From: Chromatocurvus halotolerans
Lineage (GTDB): Bacteria > Pseudomonadota > Gammaproteobacteria > Pseudomonadales > Halieaceae
Assembly: GCF_004340525.1 (NCBI RefSeq)
Contig: NZ_SLWX01000013.1
Coordinates: 22,867-86,866 of the forward strand
Direction: 5' to 3'
Length of the DNA stretch: 64,000 nt
Notes under the pieces: model-generated
What the model saw: only the letters and a program-made list of their open reading frames with translations
Database searches by the model: none
Told to the model about the DNA's origin: nothing
In this document: positions 1-7,909 of the stretch, piece by piece
How the letters are laid out: the number at the start of each line of letters is the position of its first letter
Numbering within the stretch: position 1 is the first letter of the stretch
Translations under genes and position numbers: made by a program

Positions 1-1
1 T

Positions 2-148
2 CAGTCCTCCCAGAGTCTGGGCGACCAGGTTTCGGAGGCCGTGACCGGTCAGTTCACTGACGCCACGACCTGGTATCTGATTCTCGGAGCCGCGTCTGTC
101 GTGGCCGGCGGGGTCATGCTGCTTTCGAAACGATCCGGAGGTAGTTAA
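2..148 (+). CDS. C-terminal end of an unidentified inner-membrane protein (partial)
   Basis: An open frame enters from the left edge and stops with TAA at 146-148, leaving 48 residues. The visible part is a short polar stretch, one hydrophobic helix (WYLILGAASVVAGGVMLL) and a basic tail (SKRSGG). This layout is typical of the last transmembrane helix of a transporter, perhaps MFS-type, but the fragment is too short to name. The next original start codon lies 14 bases downstream, so the two genes were probably co-transcribed. Confidence 0.6.
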   Translation, partial: QSSQSLGDQVSEAVTGQFTDATTWYLILGAASVVAGGVMLLSKRSGGS

Positions 149-162
149 AGCAGGAATACCCG

Positions 163-233
163 ATGCCGCAAAAGATCGAGGAATCCGGGTTCGATGAGGA
201 GAGGGGCGGCACTCATGATCCATCCACGGTACC
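163..233 (+). pseudogene. 5' fragment of the AI-2E family transporter gene, cut by IS256
   Basis: ATG at 163 has an AGGA ribosome site 7 bases upstream (152-155). The frame reads MPQKIEESGFDEERGGTHDP and then STV before the insertion element begins at 234. If 234-1566 (the element plus one copy of the 8-bp target duplication) is removed, this frame joins exactly, without a shift, to the transporter frame that resumes at 1567. The intact gene would encode about 391 residues, starting with a charged cytoplasmic N-terminus. This fragment alone encodes no function. Confidence 0.85.
226..233. repeat. Target site duplication of the IS256 element, left copy
   Basis: ACGGTACC flanks the left inverted repeat directly and is repeated at 1559-1566 beyond the right inverted repeat. 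IS256-family elements typically duplicate 8-9 bp on insertion. Confidence 0.92.
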
Positions 234-263
234 GAGGGTGTAAATTTTACTGTGTAAATGGTC
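234..263. repeat. Left terminal inverted repeat of IS256 element
   Basis: The outer six bases GAGGGT and the inner block CTGTGTAAATGG are identical to the reverse complement of the right end. The middle of the arm is divergent. Confidence 0.88.
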
Positions 264-293
264 ATCGAACTATACTGCCCACAGGAGGCAACG

Positions 294-1520
294 ATGACCA
301 ATCTCACAGAAAAACAAAAGTCCCTGCTCGACGAACTGCTCAAGGACTTTGACGGCGACGCCGAGTCGCTGCTCGGCAAAAACGGCCTGATGATGCAGCT
401 CAAGAAGCGCGCGGTAGAAACCATGCTCGAGGGCGAAATTACCGACCACCTGGGCTACGAGCCCAGTGATTCCGCTGGCAACGGCTCAGGAAATTCCCGC
501 AACGGCCGAACCGGCAAGACTGTCCAGAGCAAGGATGGGCCCTTCGAGATTTCCGTGCCACGGGATCGCAACAGCAGCTTTGATCCTCAGGTTATTCGCA
601 AGGGCCAGCGCCGGATGGATGGCATTGACGACGTCATTGTCTCCTTCTACGCACGCGGACTCAGCACCCGGGAGATTCAGGCGGAACTGAAGGAGCTTTA
701 CGGCGCCGACGTGTCGCCAACGCTGATCTCCAACGTCACCAACACGGTTCTCGACGAGGTTAAAGCCTGGCAGGCGCGCCCTCTAGACGAGGTCTACCCG
801 ATCATCTACTTCGACTGCCTGTTCGTGAAATCACGGGAAGACGGCACCATCGTCAACAAGGCGGTGTATCTGGCCCTTGGCATCAACATGGACGGCGAGA
901 AGGAATTGCTCGGCCTGTGGCTTTCCAACACGGAAGGTGCCAAGTTCTGGCTCACCGTGTTTAACGAGCTCAAGACCCGCGGATTGAATGATTGCTTCAT
1001 CGCCTGCGTGGACGGCCTTAAGGGCCTGCCAGAGGCCATAGAAGCGGTTTATCCACACACCCGGGTTCAACTGTGCATTGTTCATCAGGTTCGCAACAGC
1101 CTGAAATACGTGTCCTGGAAAGACCGCAAGAAAGTCGCCAGTGGGTTGCGCGCCATCTACACGGCACCCACTCCTGACGCCGCCAGAACGTCTCTCGACA
1201 GCTTTGCCGACCAATGGGGCGAGCAGTATCCGGCAATCGTGCCGAGCTGGGAACGCAACTGGGAGCGCCTGATTCCGTTCTTCGATTACCCGCCTGCGAT
1301 TCGCAAGGTGGTCTACACCACCAACGCGATTGAGTCGCTGAATTACAGCATGCGCAAAGTGATCAAGGGCCGCGGCGCATTCCCCAACGACGATGCGATC
1401 AGGAAGCTGCTGTATCTGGGCTTACAGAATGCATCAAAGAAGTGGACGATGCCGATCCGCGACTGGAAAGCGGCGCTGAACCAGTTCATTATTCTGTACG
1501 GTGACAGGGTACCTGTCTGA
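294..1520 (+). CDS. IS256 family (mutator-type) DDE transposase
   Basis: This 408-residue transposase catalyses cut/copy-and-paste movement of its element. The start is set at ATG 294 because AGGAGG lies just upstream; an ATG at 258 in the same frame would overlap the terminal repeat. The catalytic triad is visible as D174 (YFDCLF), D240 (CVDGLKG) and E347 (NAIESLN), with the family signature of the C-terminal third (TTNAIESLN followed by KGRGAFP). The N-terminal part carries the usual LEGEITDHLGYE region. Length is full for the family and there is no internal stop, so it looks active. Confidence 0.96.
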   Translation: MTNLTEKQKSLLDELLKDFDGDAESLLGKNGLMMQLKKRAVETMLEGEITDHLGYEPSDSAGNGSGNSRNGRTGKTVQSKDGPFEISVPRDRNSSFDPQVIRKGQRRMDGIDDVIVSFYARGLSTREIQAELKELYGADVSPTLISNVTNTVLDEVKAWQARPLDEVYPIIYFDCLFVKSREDGTIVNKAVYLALGINMDGEKELLGLWLSNTEGAKFWLTVFNELKTRGLNDCFIACVDGLKGLPEAIEAVYPHTRVQLCIVHQVRNSLKYVSWKDRKKVASGLRAIYTAPTPDAARTSLDSFADQWGEQYPAIVPSWERNWERLIPFFDYPPAIRKVVYTTNAIESLNYSMRKVIKGRGAFPNDDAIRKLLYLGLQNASKKWTMPIRDWKAALNQFIILYGDRVPV

Positions 1521-1528
1521 CATGAACC

Positions 1529-1558
1529 GGCCATTTACACAGAAATCTTCATACCCTC
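1529..1558. repeat. Right terminal inverted repeat of IS256 element
   Basis: Its reverse complement begins GAGGGT and contains CTGTGTAAATGG, matching the left end at 24 of 30 positions. Confidence 0.88.
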
Positions 1559-1566
1559 ACGGTACC
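1559..1566. repeat. Target site duplication of the IS256 element, right copy
   Basis: This is an identical copy of ACGGTACC at 226-233. The lack of any divergence between the copies agrees with a fairly recent insertion. Confidence 0.92.
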
Positions 1567-1618
1567 GGCCAGGCGACTGTTCAACGCGTTTGAGCTTCGT
1601 CTGTTCCGCTACACCGCA

Positions 1619-2671
1619 GTGCTTTTTTCTCTGGTGGCACTCACGGCGCTGGTGGTCATCATCGTATGGTCGTTCGGCTGGGTACTGAATGCCTTCTACA
1701 ACCTGCTGCTTTCGCTTGCCATCGCCGGCGTTCTTGCACTGGTATTGCACCCGGTCGCCGAATTTCTTGAGAAAAGGCTACGTCTGCCACACTTGCTGGC
1801 CATCGTTCTTTTACTCACCGTCTTCTTCTTCAGTATCTTCAGCCTGATCGCCCTCCTGGTCCCGGTGCTCGTCAGCCAGGCAGTGCAGCTGATGACCGTG
1901 ATACCCGAAGTGCTCCTGAGCTGGCAGTCGTATCTCGAATTTCATTATCCCGAAGTGAGCGACGTACTTGCCGAGCGCTTGACAGGCGACGATAACGACG
2001 TCGCTGGCGCGGACCTCGCAGGTACGGGCAATACCATCATGTCCTATCTTGGAATGTTTGCGGGCATCATTTTCATGCCTCTATTCCTTTTCTTCACGCT
2101 ATTCTCCGGCGATTTACTCCGCGACAAGGCATCCGAACTGCTGTCAGTATTCCAGAACCGCACCCAGGAAAAGGCGCTGTATTTCATGGACGTGTTCGTG
2201 CAGTACATCACCGCCTTTTTCCAGGGGCAGCTACTCATTGCCGTGTGCATGGGAACCCTTTACGCAATCAGTTTCACCTTGATAGGCCTGGAGTTCGGGG
2301 TTCTGGTCGGACTGGTCCTCGGCATGCTGAATATCGTTCCCTTCCTGGGCACCATGATCGGACTGATCGTGGTGCTGCCCATGGCCTATCTTCAGCCAGA
2401 GGGCGGTATCGAGCTACTGATCATGACGGGCGTGGTATTCGCCGCCGTTCAACTGATCGAGAGCTGGATTCTGACACCGAGAATCATGGCGGAACGCTCG
2501 GGGCTGCACCCGGCGCTTGTCATCATTTCGCTGTTTTTCTGGGGTACCGCGCTGAACGGCGTTATCGGCATGATACTCGCGGTTCCCCTCACCGCCTTCT
2601 TTGTTGCTATCTGGAGTGAGATCAAGGCGAGCCTCGTCCACACGCTGAGCTCGCGGGAAACCAAGGTCTGA
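1619..2671 (+). CDS. AI-2E family (PerM-like) transporter, remainder after IS insertion
   Basis: The frame encodes a polytopic membrane protein of the AI-2E transporter/PerM family. It has N-terminal helices (ALTALVVIIVWSFGWVL), a large periplasmic or cytoplasmic loop, and the conserved C-terminal block with NIVPFLGTMIG, ESWILTPRIM and a final helix. Members export small molecules or act as Na+/H+ exchangers; the substrate here is unknown. The first usable codon after the IS is GTG 1619, with no ribosome site, and it removes about 41 residues of the original product at 163. The open frame itself runs from 1526. Expression from the IS or from GTG is possible, but the gene is best regarded as disrupted. 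Confidence 0.85.
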   Translation: MLFSLVALTALVVIIVWSFGWVLNAFYNLLLSLAIAGVLALVLHPVAEFLEKRLRLPHLLAIVLLLTVFFFSIFSLIALLVPVLVSQAVQLMTVIPEVLLSWQSYLEFHYPEVSDVLAERLTGDDNDVAGADLAGTGNTIMSYLGMFAGIIFMPLFLFFTLFSGDLLRDKASELLSVFQNRTQEKALYFMDVFVQYITAFFQGQLLIAVCMGTLYAISFTLIGLEFGVLVGLVLGMLNIVPFLGTMIGLIVVLPMAYLQPEGGIELLIMTGVVFAAVQLIESWILTPRIMAERSGLHPALVIISLFFWGTALNGVIGMILAVPLTAFFVAIWSEIKASLVHTLSSRETKV

Positions 2672-2778
2672 AGCAAGCGCCTGCCGCCGTTAACTATCGG
2701 TGCGCCGGCGCACAGATTAACTTGCTGGCTAATGTCATGCTCCGATTGAACCCACCCGAAGCATGGAGAAGAAACATC

Positions 2779-3090
2779 ATGAACCCCATCAAGACAATCC
2801 TGGCGGCGCTACTTGCCATCACCCTGATGAGCACGCTCGGCTGCGCGGGAAGCGCCACTGACGAGAGCACCGGCGAGTACATCGACGACACGGTAATCAC
2901 CACCAAGGTCAAGGCTGCCCTGGTCGAGGATTCCACCGTCAAATCGCGTGAGGTCAGCGTAGAAACCTTCAAGGGCGTTGTGCAACTCAGTGGCTTTGTG
3001 GAATCACGGGATGCCATGAACAGGGCTGTGGAAATTGCCGGCGGCATCGATGGAGTCAGTTCCGTCAAAAACAACATGACCATTAAGTAA
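2779..3090 (+). CDS. BON-domain lipoprotein
   Basis: This 103-residue protein starts at ATG 2779, chosen because GGAGAAG lies just upstream; the frame also opens earlier at 2722 but that part is not protein-like. The N-terminus is a signal peptide ending in LMSTLGC, a somewhat imperfect lipobox. One BON domain follows, from DDTVITTKVKAALVED to SSVKNNMTIK. BON domains bind phospholipid and occur in OsmY-like periplasmic stress proteins. It probably sits in the outer membrane or periplasm and stabilises the envelope. A small lipoprotein follows 46 bases downstream and may share its transcript. Confidence 0.85.
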   Translation: MNPIKTILAALLAITLMSTLGCAGSATDESTGEYIDDTVITTKVKAALVEDSTVKSREVSVETFKGVVQLSGFVESRDAMNRAVEIAGGIDGVSSVKNNMTIK

Positions 3091-3136
3091 AACTGCGCCT
3101 TGACAGGCATATGCAACAGCCAGGAGTGACAGAACC

Positions 3137-3301
3137 ATGAAGATTATTGAAGCCCTTGCAGCCGCACTGCTCGTCAGCAGTCTGGCGACCACACTGGTTG
3201 CCTGCGATCAGGATGGTCCGTTTGAAGAGTCCGGCGAAGAAATCGACGATGCCCTTGATAAAGCAGGTGACGCCATCGAGGGCGACAGCGTCCAACGCTG
3301 A
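3137..3301 (+). CDS. Small lipoprotein, 54 residues
   Basis: ATG 3137 is preceded by AGGAGTGA. The product has a signal peptide with lipobox LVAC, giving a mature peptide of about 31 residues that is strongly acidic (EESGEEIDDALDKAGDAIEG). The size and layout resemble entericidin-like or other osmotic-stress small lipoproteins, but I cannot place it in a family. It lies directly behind the BON lipoprotein, which suggests a shared envelope-stress role. Confidence 0.75.
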   Translation: MKIIEALAAALLVSSLATTLVACDQDGPFEESGEEIDDALDKAGDAIEGDSVQR

Positions 3302-3334
3302 ACCGCAGCTCTACCGCTGAAACCTGATCGTCTT

Positions 3335-3358
3335 ACCGTCACTGCTTCTGGTGACGGT
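3335..3358 (+). terminator. Hairpin after the BON/small-lipoprotein pair
   Basis: ACCGTCAC (3335-3342) pairs perfectly with GTGACGGT (3351-3358) across an 8-base loop. There is no uridine run after it, so termination efficiency is doubtful. Confidence 0.4.
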
Positions 3359-3485
3359 CACCGCTCTTCCTCAGCGCCAGGCGTTTGATGTTTAGCATCC
3401 TGCCGCATAAGTTATGAACAAAACAGTCTAAAAACCTATCGCGTTATACATGTAGACTCCTCGCTTTATCCTTGGAGCTGGGTAC

Positions 3486-4181
3486 GTGGCGCAACTATTG
3501 GACAGCAGGGACCTGGATGCGAAGGCAGATGCCATCGTGAAGCGCATGCATGCCTATCTGGATGCGGGGAATCGGGTCTTCACGACCAGCTCCTTTCAGA
3601 CGCAGAGCCTTCCACTGCTGCACATGATCAGCCGGGTCAATCGGGATATTCCGGTGTACTACACCAGCACCGGCTTTCTGTTTCCGGACACGATCCGCTT
3701 TGCCGAGCAACTCGCCGATACACTCAAGCTCAACGTCGTGGCCCTGCGTCCCGACGTTCCCAAGATCAAGCAGATGGATCGCGCCGGACGCCTGCTATAC
3801 GCCTCGGACCCGGACTACTGCTGTTATCTCAACAAGGTGCAGCCGCTGGAACCGGTGCTACAGGCCAACGACGTCTGGATCAATGGCGTGCGATCGGACC
3901 AGAGCGATGTCCGCGCGGCGATGCAGCAGGAAGAACCGGCGCGGCACGGCTGCCTGCGCTACCACCCGATGCTCGACTGGGACGCGCGCAGCGTCTTCTA
4001 CTATCGCCGGCTGCATGACCTGCCGGAGCACCCCATGGAGGCCAGCGGCTACCTGAGCATCGGCTGTGAGCCCTGCACCAGCAAGGCGTTCGGCGAAGGC
4101 AATGCCCGCAACGCACGCTGGTTCGGCATGAACAAGACAGAGTGTGGACTCAATACAACACTGGTTTCGGAGAGCCACTGA
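3486..4181 (+). CDS. APS/PAPS reductase-like protein with a [4Fe-4S] cysteine set (CysH family)
   Basis: The 231-residue product starts at GTG 3486 behind GGAG. It follows the PP-loop reductase fold that reduces (phospho)adenylyl sulfate to sulfite. C112-C113 (DYCCYLNKV) and C194/C197 (SIGCEPCT) match the four cluster ligands of APS reductases, and C220 (TECGLN) matches the C-terminal catalytic cysteine. The sequence is divergent: the usual SFG(A)(D/E)S nucleotide loop reads SSFQTQS here, and the C-terminal motif ECGLH is ECGLN. The stop abuts the start of the downstream SDR gene without a gap. No other sulfate-assimilation gene is nearby, so the physiological role is open. Confidence 0.8.
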   Translation: MAQLLDSRDLDAKADAIVKRMHAYLDAGNRVFTTSSFQTQSLPLLHMISRVNRDIPVYYTSTGFLFPDTIRFAEQLADTLKLNVVALRPDVPKIKQMDRAGRLLYASDPDYCCYLNKVQPLEPVLQANDVWINGVRSDQSDVRAAMQQEEPARHGCLRYHPMLDWDARSVFYYRRLHDLPEHPMEASGYLSIGCEPCTSKAFGEGNARNARWFGMNKTECGLNTTLVSESH

Positions 4182-5093
4182 ATGCGGATTCTGGTCACGG
4201 GCGGTGCCGGCTACATTGGCAATGAACTGGTCTATCGGCTTTCCGCCGAACCCGGCGTAGAGGAAGTCCTGGTTTACGACAACCTCTGCAAGGGCAACTA
4301 CAATCTGTTCACCGGTCTGCGCAAGGTACCCGGAAACAACGTGCGCTTCATGCACGCGGACATTCTCGATTCGCGCAGCCTGCAACGCGCCATGCAGGGT
4401 ATCGATATCGTCATCCACCTGGCGGCGCGGGTTGAGACACCGTACGCCGACCAGAACGCCCACGATTTCGAACAGACCAACCACTGGGGCACCGCAGAGG
4501 TCGTGTATAGCGCTGAAGATGCCGGCATCAAGCGCTTTATCTACCTGAGCAGTCAGTCCGTGTATGGTCAGGGAAGCATCACGGACACAAATCACCCCCG
4601 TGCTCCCACCAGTTTCTACAGCCTGTCAAAGATGCGTGGGGAAGAGCATGTGCTGCGCCTGATGGAAAAAATCCCCGTGCAGCTTGTTCGCTGCGCCAAT
4701 GTGTATGGCTATTCCAAGAATCTGCGCGTGGAAACCATGGTGAACCAGTCTATCTTTGATGCACATTTCAGTAACCGGGTGGCGGTCCACGGCAACCCCG
4801 AGCACACCATGACGCACATCAGTGTCTACCGCGTTGTCGAGACCCTGGCCCGCATGATACAGCGGGACATGGAGTCGGATGTGTACAATCTGTCCCACCG
4901 CAGCATGTCGACGGCAGAACTGGTAGCCGCGCTGAAGGAAGTCTATCCTTCGCTGGAGACAATCTACGTCGAGCAACACACGCCGCTGCAGGACCTCACC
5001 ATCGAGTGCGACGAACGCCTGCAGGGGCTGCTTCCCGGTGATACCACGATGGTTGAGGACCTGGTGAAGTTTCGCGAGCTGTTTACGTTTTGA
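4182..5093 (+). CDS. NAD(P)-dependent sugar epimerase/dehydratase-like extended SDR
   Basis: This 303-residue Rossmann enzyme begins with the dinucleotide motif TGGAGYIG (residues 6-13). It has the catalytic set of extended SDRs: serine in SSQSVYG near 123-126 and YxxxK at Y146/K150 (YSLSK). These enzymes act on nucleotide sugars such as UDP-glucose. It starts at the base after the stop codon of the APS-reductase-like gene, so translation is coupled. The substrate is not predictable from sequence. Its last 11 bases overlap the convergent GGDEF gene. Confidence 0.82.
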   Translation: MRILVTGGAGYIGNELVYRLSAEPGVEEVLVYDNLCKGNYNLFTGLRKVPGNNVRFMHADILDSRSLQRAMQGIDIVIHLAARVETPYADQNAHDFEQTNHWGTAEVVYSAEDAGIKRFIYLSSQSVYGQGSITDTNHPRAPTSFYSLSKMRGEEHVLRLMEKIPVQLVRCANVYGYSKNLRVETMVNQSIFDAHFSNRVAVHGNPEHTMTHISVYRVVETLARMIQRDMESDVYNLSHRSMSTAELVAALKEVYPSLETIYVEQHTPLQDLTIECDERLQGLLPGDTTMVEDLVKFRELFTF

Positions 5094-6321
5094 CGGTGGG
5101 TGCCGTCCTTCGGCACGAATCGGCAGTCGCCCGGGCAGGGAACGGCATCGCGAGGTGTCCCGGTGACACCTGGAACTTGTTTCGCCCTTCGGACTTAGAG
5201 CAGTACATCGCGGCATCTGCATTTTCCATCAATGCTCCCGCGTCCAGACCGTTTTCGGGATAGTGGCTGATGCCGATACTCAGCGTTACGCGCAAGCGGT
5301 GGCCATCGACAACGCGGGAGCGGGCCACTCTCTCCAGCAGCTTTTTGGCCACGTGGTCCGCATCGCGCGACTCCTCGATCTGGGTGAGCAGAATGACGAA
5401 CTCATCCCCCCCGAGACGGCTTACCGTATCCGTGGCACGCACGCAGGACACGATATCCGCAGCGACATCCCGCAACAGGTGATCGCCAATGGCGTGGCCA
5501 AACGTATCGTTGATGTCCTTGAAATGATCCAGGTCCAGAAACAGCAGCGCTATCGGCTTGTGGCTGCGGCTTGCCATCCCGATCGCCTGGGTAAGACGCT
5601 CCATCAGAAGCAGGCGGTTCGGCAAGTCTGTCAGGATGTCATGCTGGGCATGATGGCTCATCATCTCGGTCACAGTCCGGGATTCCCGTGCGTCATGAAA
5701 GACGATAACGGCACCGACGATTTGTCCCAGGCGATTGAGAATCGGTGCCGCAGAATCCTCGATCGCAAGATCGGTCCCATCATGACGGATCAGTATGCTG
5801 CCGAGTTCCAGCTCGACAATCCGGTCCTGGTGCATGGCGCGTTTTGACGGACTGATCATTCGCTCACGGGTGTTACCGTCGACGATATAAAACACATCCT
5901 CAACGCACTTTCCCAACGCTTCCGCACTTTTCCAGCCGGTAAGGGTTTCGGCCACCCGGTTCATGTAGATCACTTTCCCGCCAGGGTCGGCAACCAGAAC
6001 GGCGTCACCGATTGCGTTCAGGGTGATCTGCGCCATATCGCCAAAGGACATGTCACCAAATGCGGTCTGGTATGTCACGCCGCTGCCGGGTGCGCGGTCA
6101 TGGAAATTGCCCTGCCACCTGCAGTCCACATTGCCATTGTCCCCACTGCAGCGATAACGCCAGACAGGGGTAAAAAGGCAGATAATGTGATCGACCACGC
6201 GTCGCCGGATGCGCACCAGAGAGCCGCTGCAGCGCGGGCAAACCGCCGCGACCGGCACCGGATCGGAGCCGGTCATACTCCGGGCATCGGCCGAGTTCAG
6301 GGCATTGAGTAACGTATCCAT
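5083..6321 (-). CDS. PAS-GGDEF diguanylate cyclase with N-terminal Cys-rich segment
   Basis: The product (412 residues from ATG 6321; the frame opens at TTG 6372) makes c-di-GMP. The order is a short zinc-ribbon-like segment (CPRC, then two further Cys), a PAS domain with NRVAETLTGW, and a GGDEF domain with an intact RLGGDEF active site. RATD five residues before it is the allosteric inhibition site. No EAL domain follows. No transmembrane helix is evident, so it is probably cytosolic and senses redox, ligand or metal through the PAS and Cys segments. The 3' end overlaps the convergent SDR gene by 11 bases. Confidence 0.9.
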   Translation of the reverse strand: MDTLLNALNSADARSMTGSDPVPVAAVCPRCSGSLVRIRRRVVDHIICLFTPVWRYRCSGDNGNVDCRWQGNFHDRAPGSGVTYQTAFGDMSFGDMAQITLNAIGDAVLVADPGGKVIYMNRVAETLTGWKSAEALGKCVEDVFYIVDGNTRERMISPSKRAMHQDRIVELELGSILIRHDGTDLAIEDSAAPILNRLGQIVGAVIVFHDARESRTVTEMMSHHAQHDILTDLPNRLLLMERLTQAIGMASRSHKPIALLFLDLDHFKDINDTFGHAIGDHLLRDVAADIVSCVRATDTVSRLGGDEFVILLTQIEESRDADHVAKKLLERVARSRVVDGHRLRVTLSIGISHYPENGLDAGALMENADAAMYCSKSEGRNKFQVSPGHLAMPFPARATADSCRRTAPTVKT

Positions 6322-6425
6322 AGCACAGAGAGTAGGTAGCCGTTTTTGTCTGTTCTGTGCGAAAACACACAAAAGGTGAAAATAATGACAGACTCCCTCT
6401 TGACTTCAGGCTGTCGACCTTGGTT

Positions 6426-7399
6426 CTAATCAGGAATGCTCTCAGCCAGTGATGGATGCAAAGACGTGCAACCGGCCGCGGCGTCCTCCGACCTCGCCCT
6501 GAGGGTTGACTCGGTGCTTGCAAGCACGCGGGAAAACTGCTCTGCGTCGTCCATGGCCCTGGCATGATCCAGCTCCACGTTGGCGGCAGCGAGACACCCT
6601 TGCAGCAGCAGCACATTGGCAAGGTTGTTGTGCGCGGCCGCTGACGGTGCCAGCCGGATCGCAAATCGCAGTGCAGACTCCGCCCCCCTGAGATCATCCT
6701 GGGCAAACCGGGCGTTTGCCAAAGCCTTCCAGGCGATCACGTCAAAGGGCCATCGAAGCGTTGCCGCCTGATACGCCCTCTCGGCCAGCAGTGGCTGACC
6801 CAGTTCCTCGAACGCACTGCCCGCCAGAATCCAGTCAGCATGCCCCGCTGTGACCGGCGGCAGCGAGGGAGAGGCCGCCACCATCGCCCAGCGCCCGGCC
6901 CTGGCCCAGGTTGCCTCGAAACGCAACCGCGACATGCTCAGGCGCTCATCCACCCCGGATCGCAGCAGAAGGCTATCCGCGCTGCTGTCATAGCCCACCA
7001 CCACGGCGTAGTGCCACTGAGGGAGCAGGCTCAGTCCGAGATTCTGCATCACCAGTACCGGCGTACCGCTCGCAATCTCCAGCAACAGCGCATGCAGATC
7101 AGGAGCAAGCACATAAGGCACCCGCTCATGATGCCGGGTGGCGGCTATCAGCTCTGACTGAAGACTGCCCTGCCGCGCCGGAAGGTAGACTCTGGGCGCA
7201 AGGACCTGCGGGTCGACCTCGACACCACTGGCCACCAGCACCGTCGCCAGGGCAGCAGGCCCGCACTGATAGCGGGTCTGGGGAAAAAAGGCGTATCGGC
7301 GAGCTCCACCTGCGTGTCGGCCAGTGCGTAGTCCTTAATAGGCGGCCCGCTGGCGCAGCTCGCCAATGCCAGACACACCAGCAGGACAGCCGATCTCAA
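6426..7399 (-). pseudogene. PA2778-family C39-like cysteine peptidase with TPRs, frameshifted
   Basis: Two frames together make one gene. The first part (from TTG 7399) encodes a lipoprotein signal (LALASCAS) up to ELADTPFFP. The next residues, QTRYQCGPAALATVLVASG, lie in the neighbouring frame, which then runs to 6426. That is the papain-like C39 core with catalytic Cys in QCGPAA and His in WHYAVVVGYD, followed by TPR-like repeats. The shift maps to a T6-C4 run at 7280-7289 just before the catalytic Cys. One missing base explains it, so it is either a sequencing error or a recent inactivation. The upstream neighbour is PA2779, its usual partner. Confidence 0.82.
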
Positions 7400-7779
7400 A
7401 CCTTGTTCGAAATATTCGTGATTCCGAGTATTTCGAGCAGCAGGATAATGACCAGCACCGTGGCAACGACGCCCAGCGCGCCACCGCCCGCCGGCATCTC
7501 CTGAAGACCCACGGACAGCTGTCGAAGCTGAGAGTCCGTCATAGACGCAACTCGCTCCGCGGCAAGCACGGGGTTGACCCCCAGCCCTTCCAGCTGGTTA
7601 CGCAGTTGCGCCCGCTCAATCGTGGAAACCGTCGCCGCGGGCGGCAGAACGTGTCCCACCTGCGCGCGCTCAACCGCAAGCAGTGTGGAGGTACCCACCA
7701 TTCCGGCATGGAGCGTCGATGGTGCGACTGCAAGCATCGCCACACACACTGACGAGGTAATCACCTTAAAGGTTTTCAT
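7396..7779 (-). CDS. PA2779 family protein
   Basis: This 127-residue protein has a cleavable signal peptide (MLAVAPSTLHA), a helical middle part and a single C-terminal hydrophobic segment (GVVATVLVIILLLEILGI). That is the standard layout of the PA2779 family. Its function is unknown. It sits directly upstream of, and overlaps by four bases, the PA2778 peptidase; the two families are nearly always paired, suggesting that the peptidase acts on or with this membrane protein. Confidence 0.85.
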   Translation of the reverse strand: MKTFKVITSSVCVAMLAVAPSTLHAGMVGTSTLLAVERAQVGHVLPPAATVSTIERAQLRNQLEGLGVNPVLAAERVASMTDSQLRQLSVGLQEMPAGGGALGVVATVLVIILLLEILGITNISNKV

Positions 7780-7909
7780 GATGGTTCACCCTTGGTCCTG
7801 ACTGTAGTGCAACATGGCGCAATTACCATTGCTGCCCGCAGCAGACCCTGGAGTATCGGTCCCAGAAAGTGGATCGTCTGTGCGGCGGATCACATAGACC
7901 TTGGCCCAC

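Larger units (their letters stand above)
234..1558 (+). mobile_element. Complete IS256-family insertion sequence, 1325 bp
   Basis: The element has imperfect terminal inverted repeats (234-263 and 1529-1558, 24 of 30 positions paired), one full-length mutator-type transposase and an 8-bp direct repeat on each side. The length fits the family norm of about 1.3 kb. It sits inside the AI-2E transporter gene. Nothing in it looks degraded, so it may still be mobile. I saw no second copy in the window. Confidence 0.94.

Noticed and set aside
258..293. Earlier in-frame start (ATG 258) for the transposase
   Set aside because: It overlaps the terminal inverted repeat and lacks a ribosome site, whereas ATG 294 follows AGGAGG.
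3486..5093. Call of the SDR as UDP-sulfoquinovose synthase (SqdB)
   Set aside because: Length (303 residues) and opening sequence do not match SqdB closely by eye. Only the neighbouring sulfite-producing gene suggests the idea, so it is kept as a hypothesis only.
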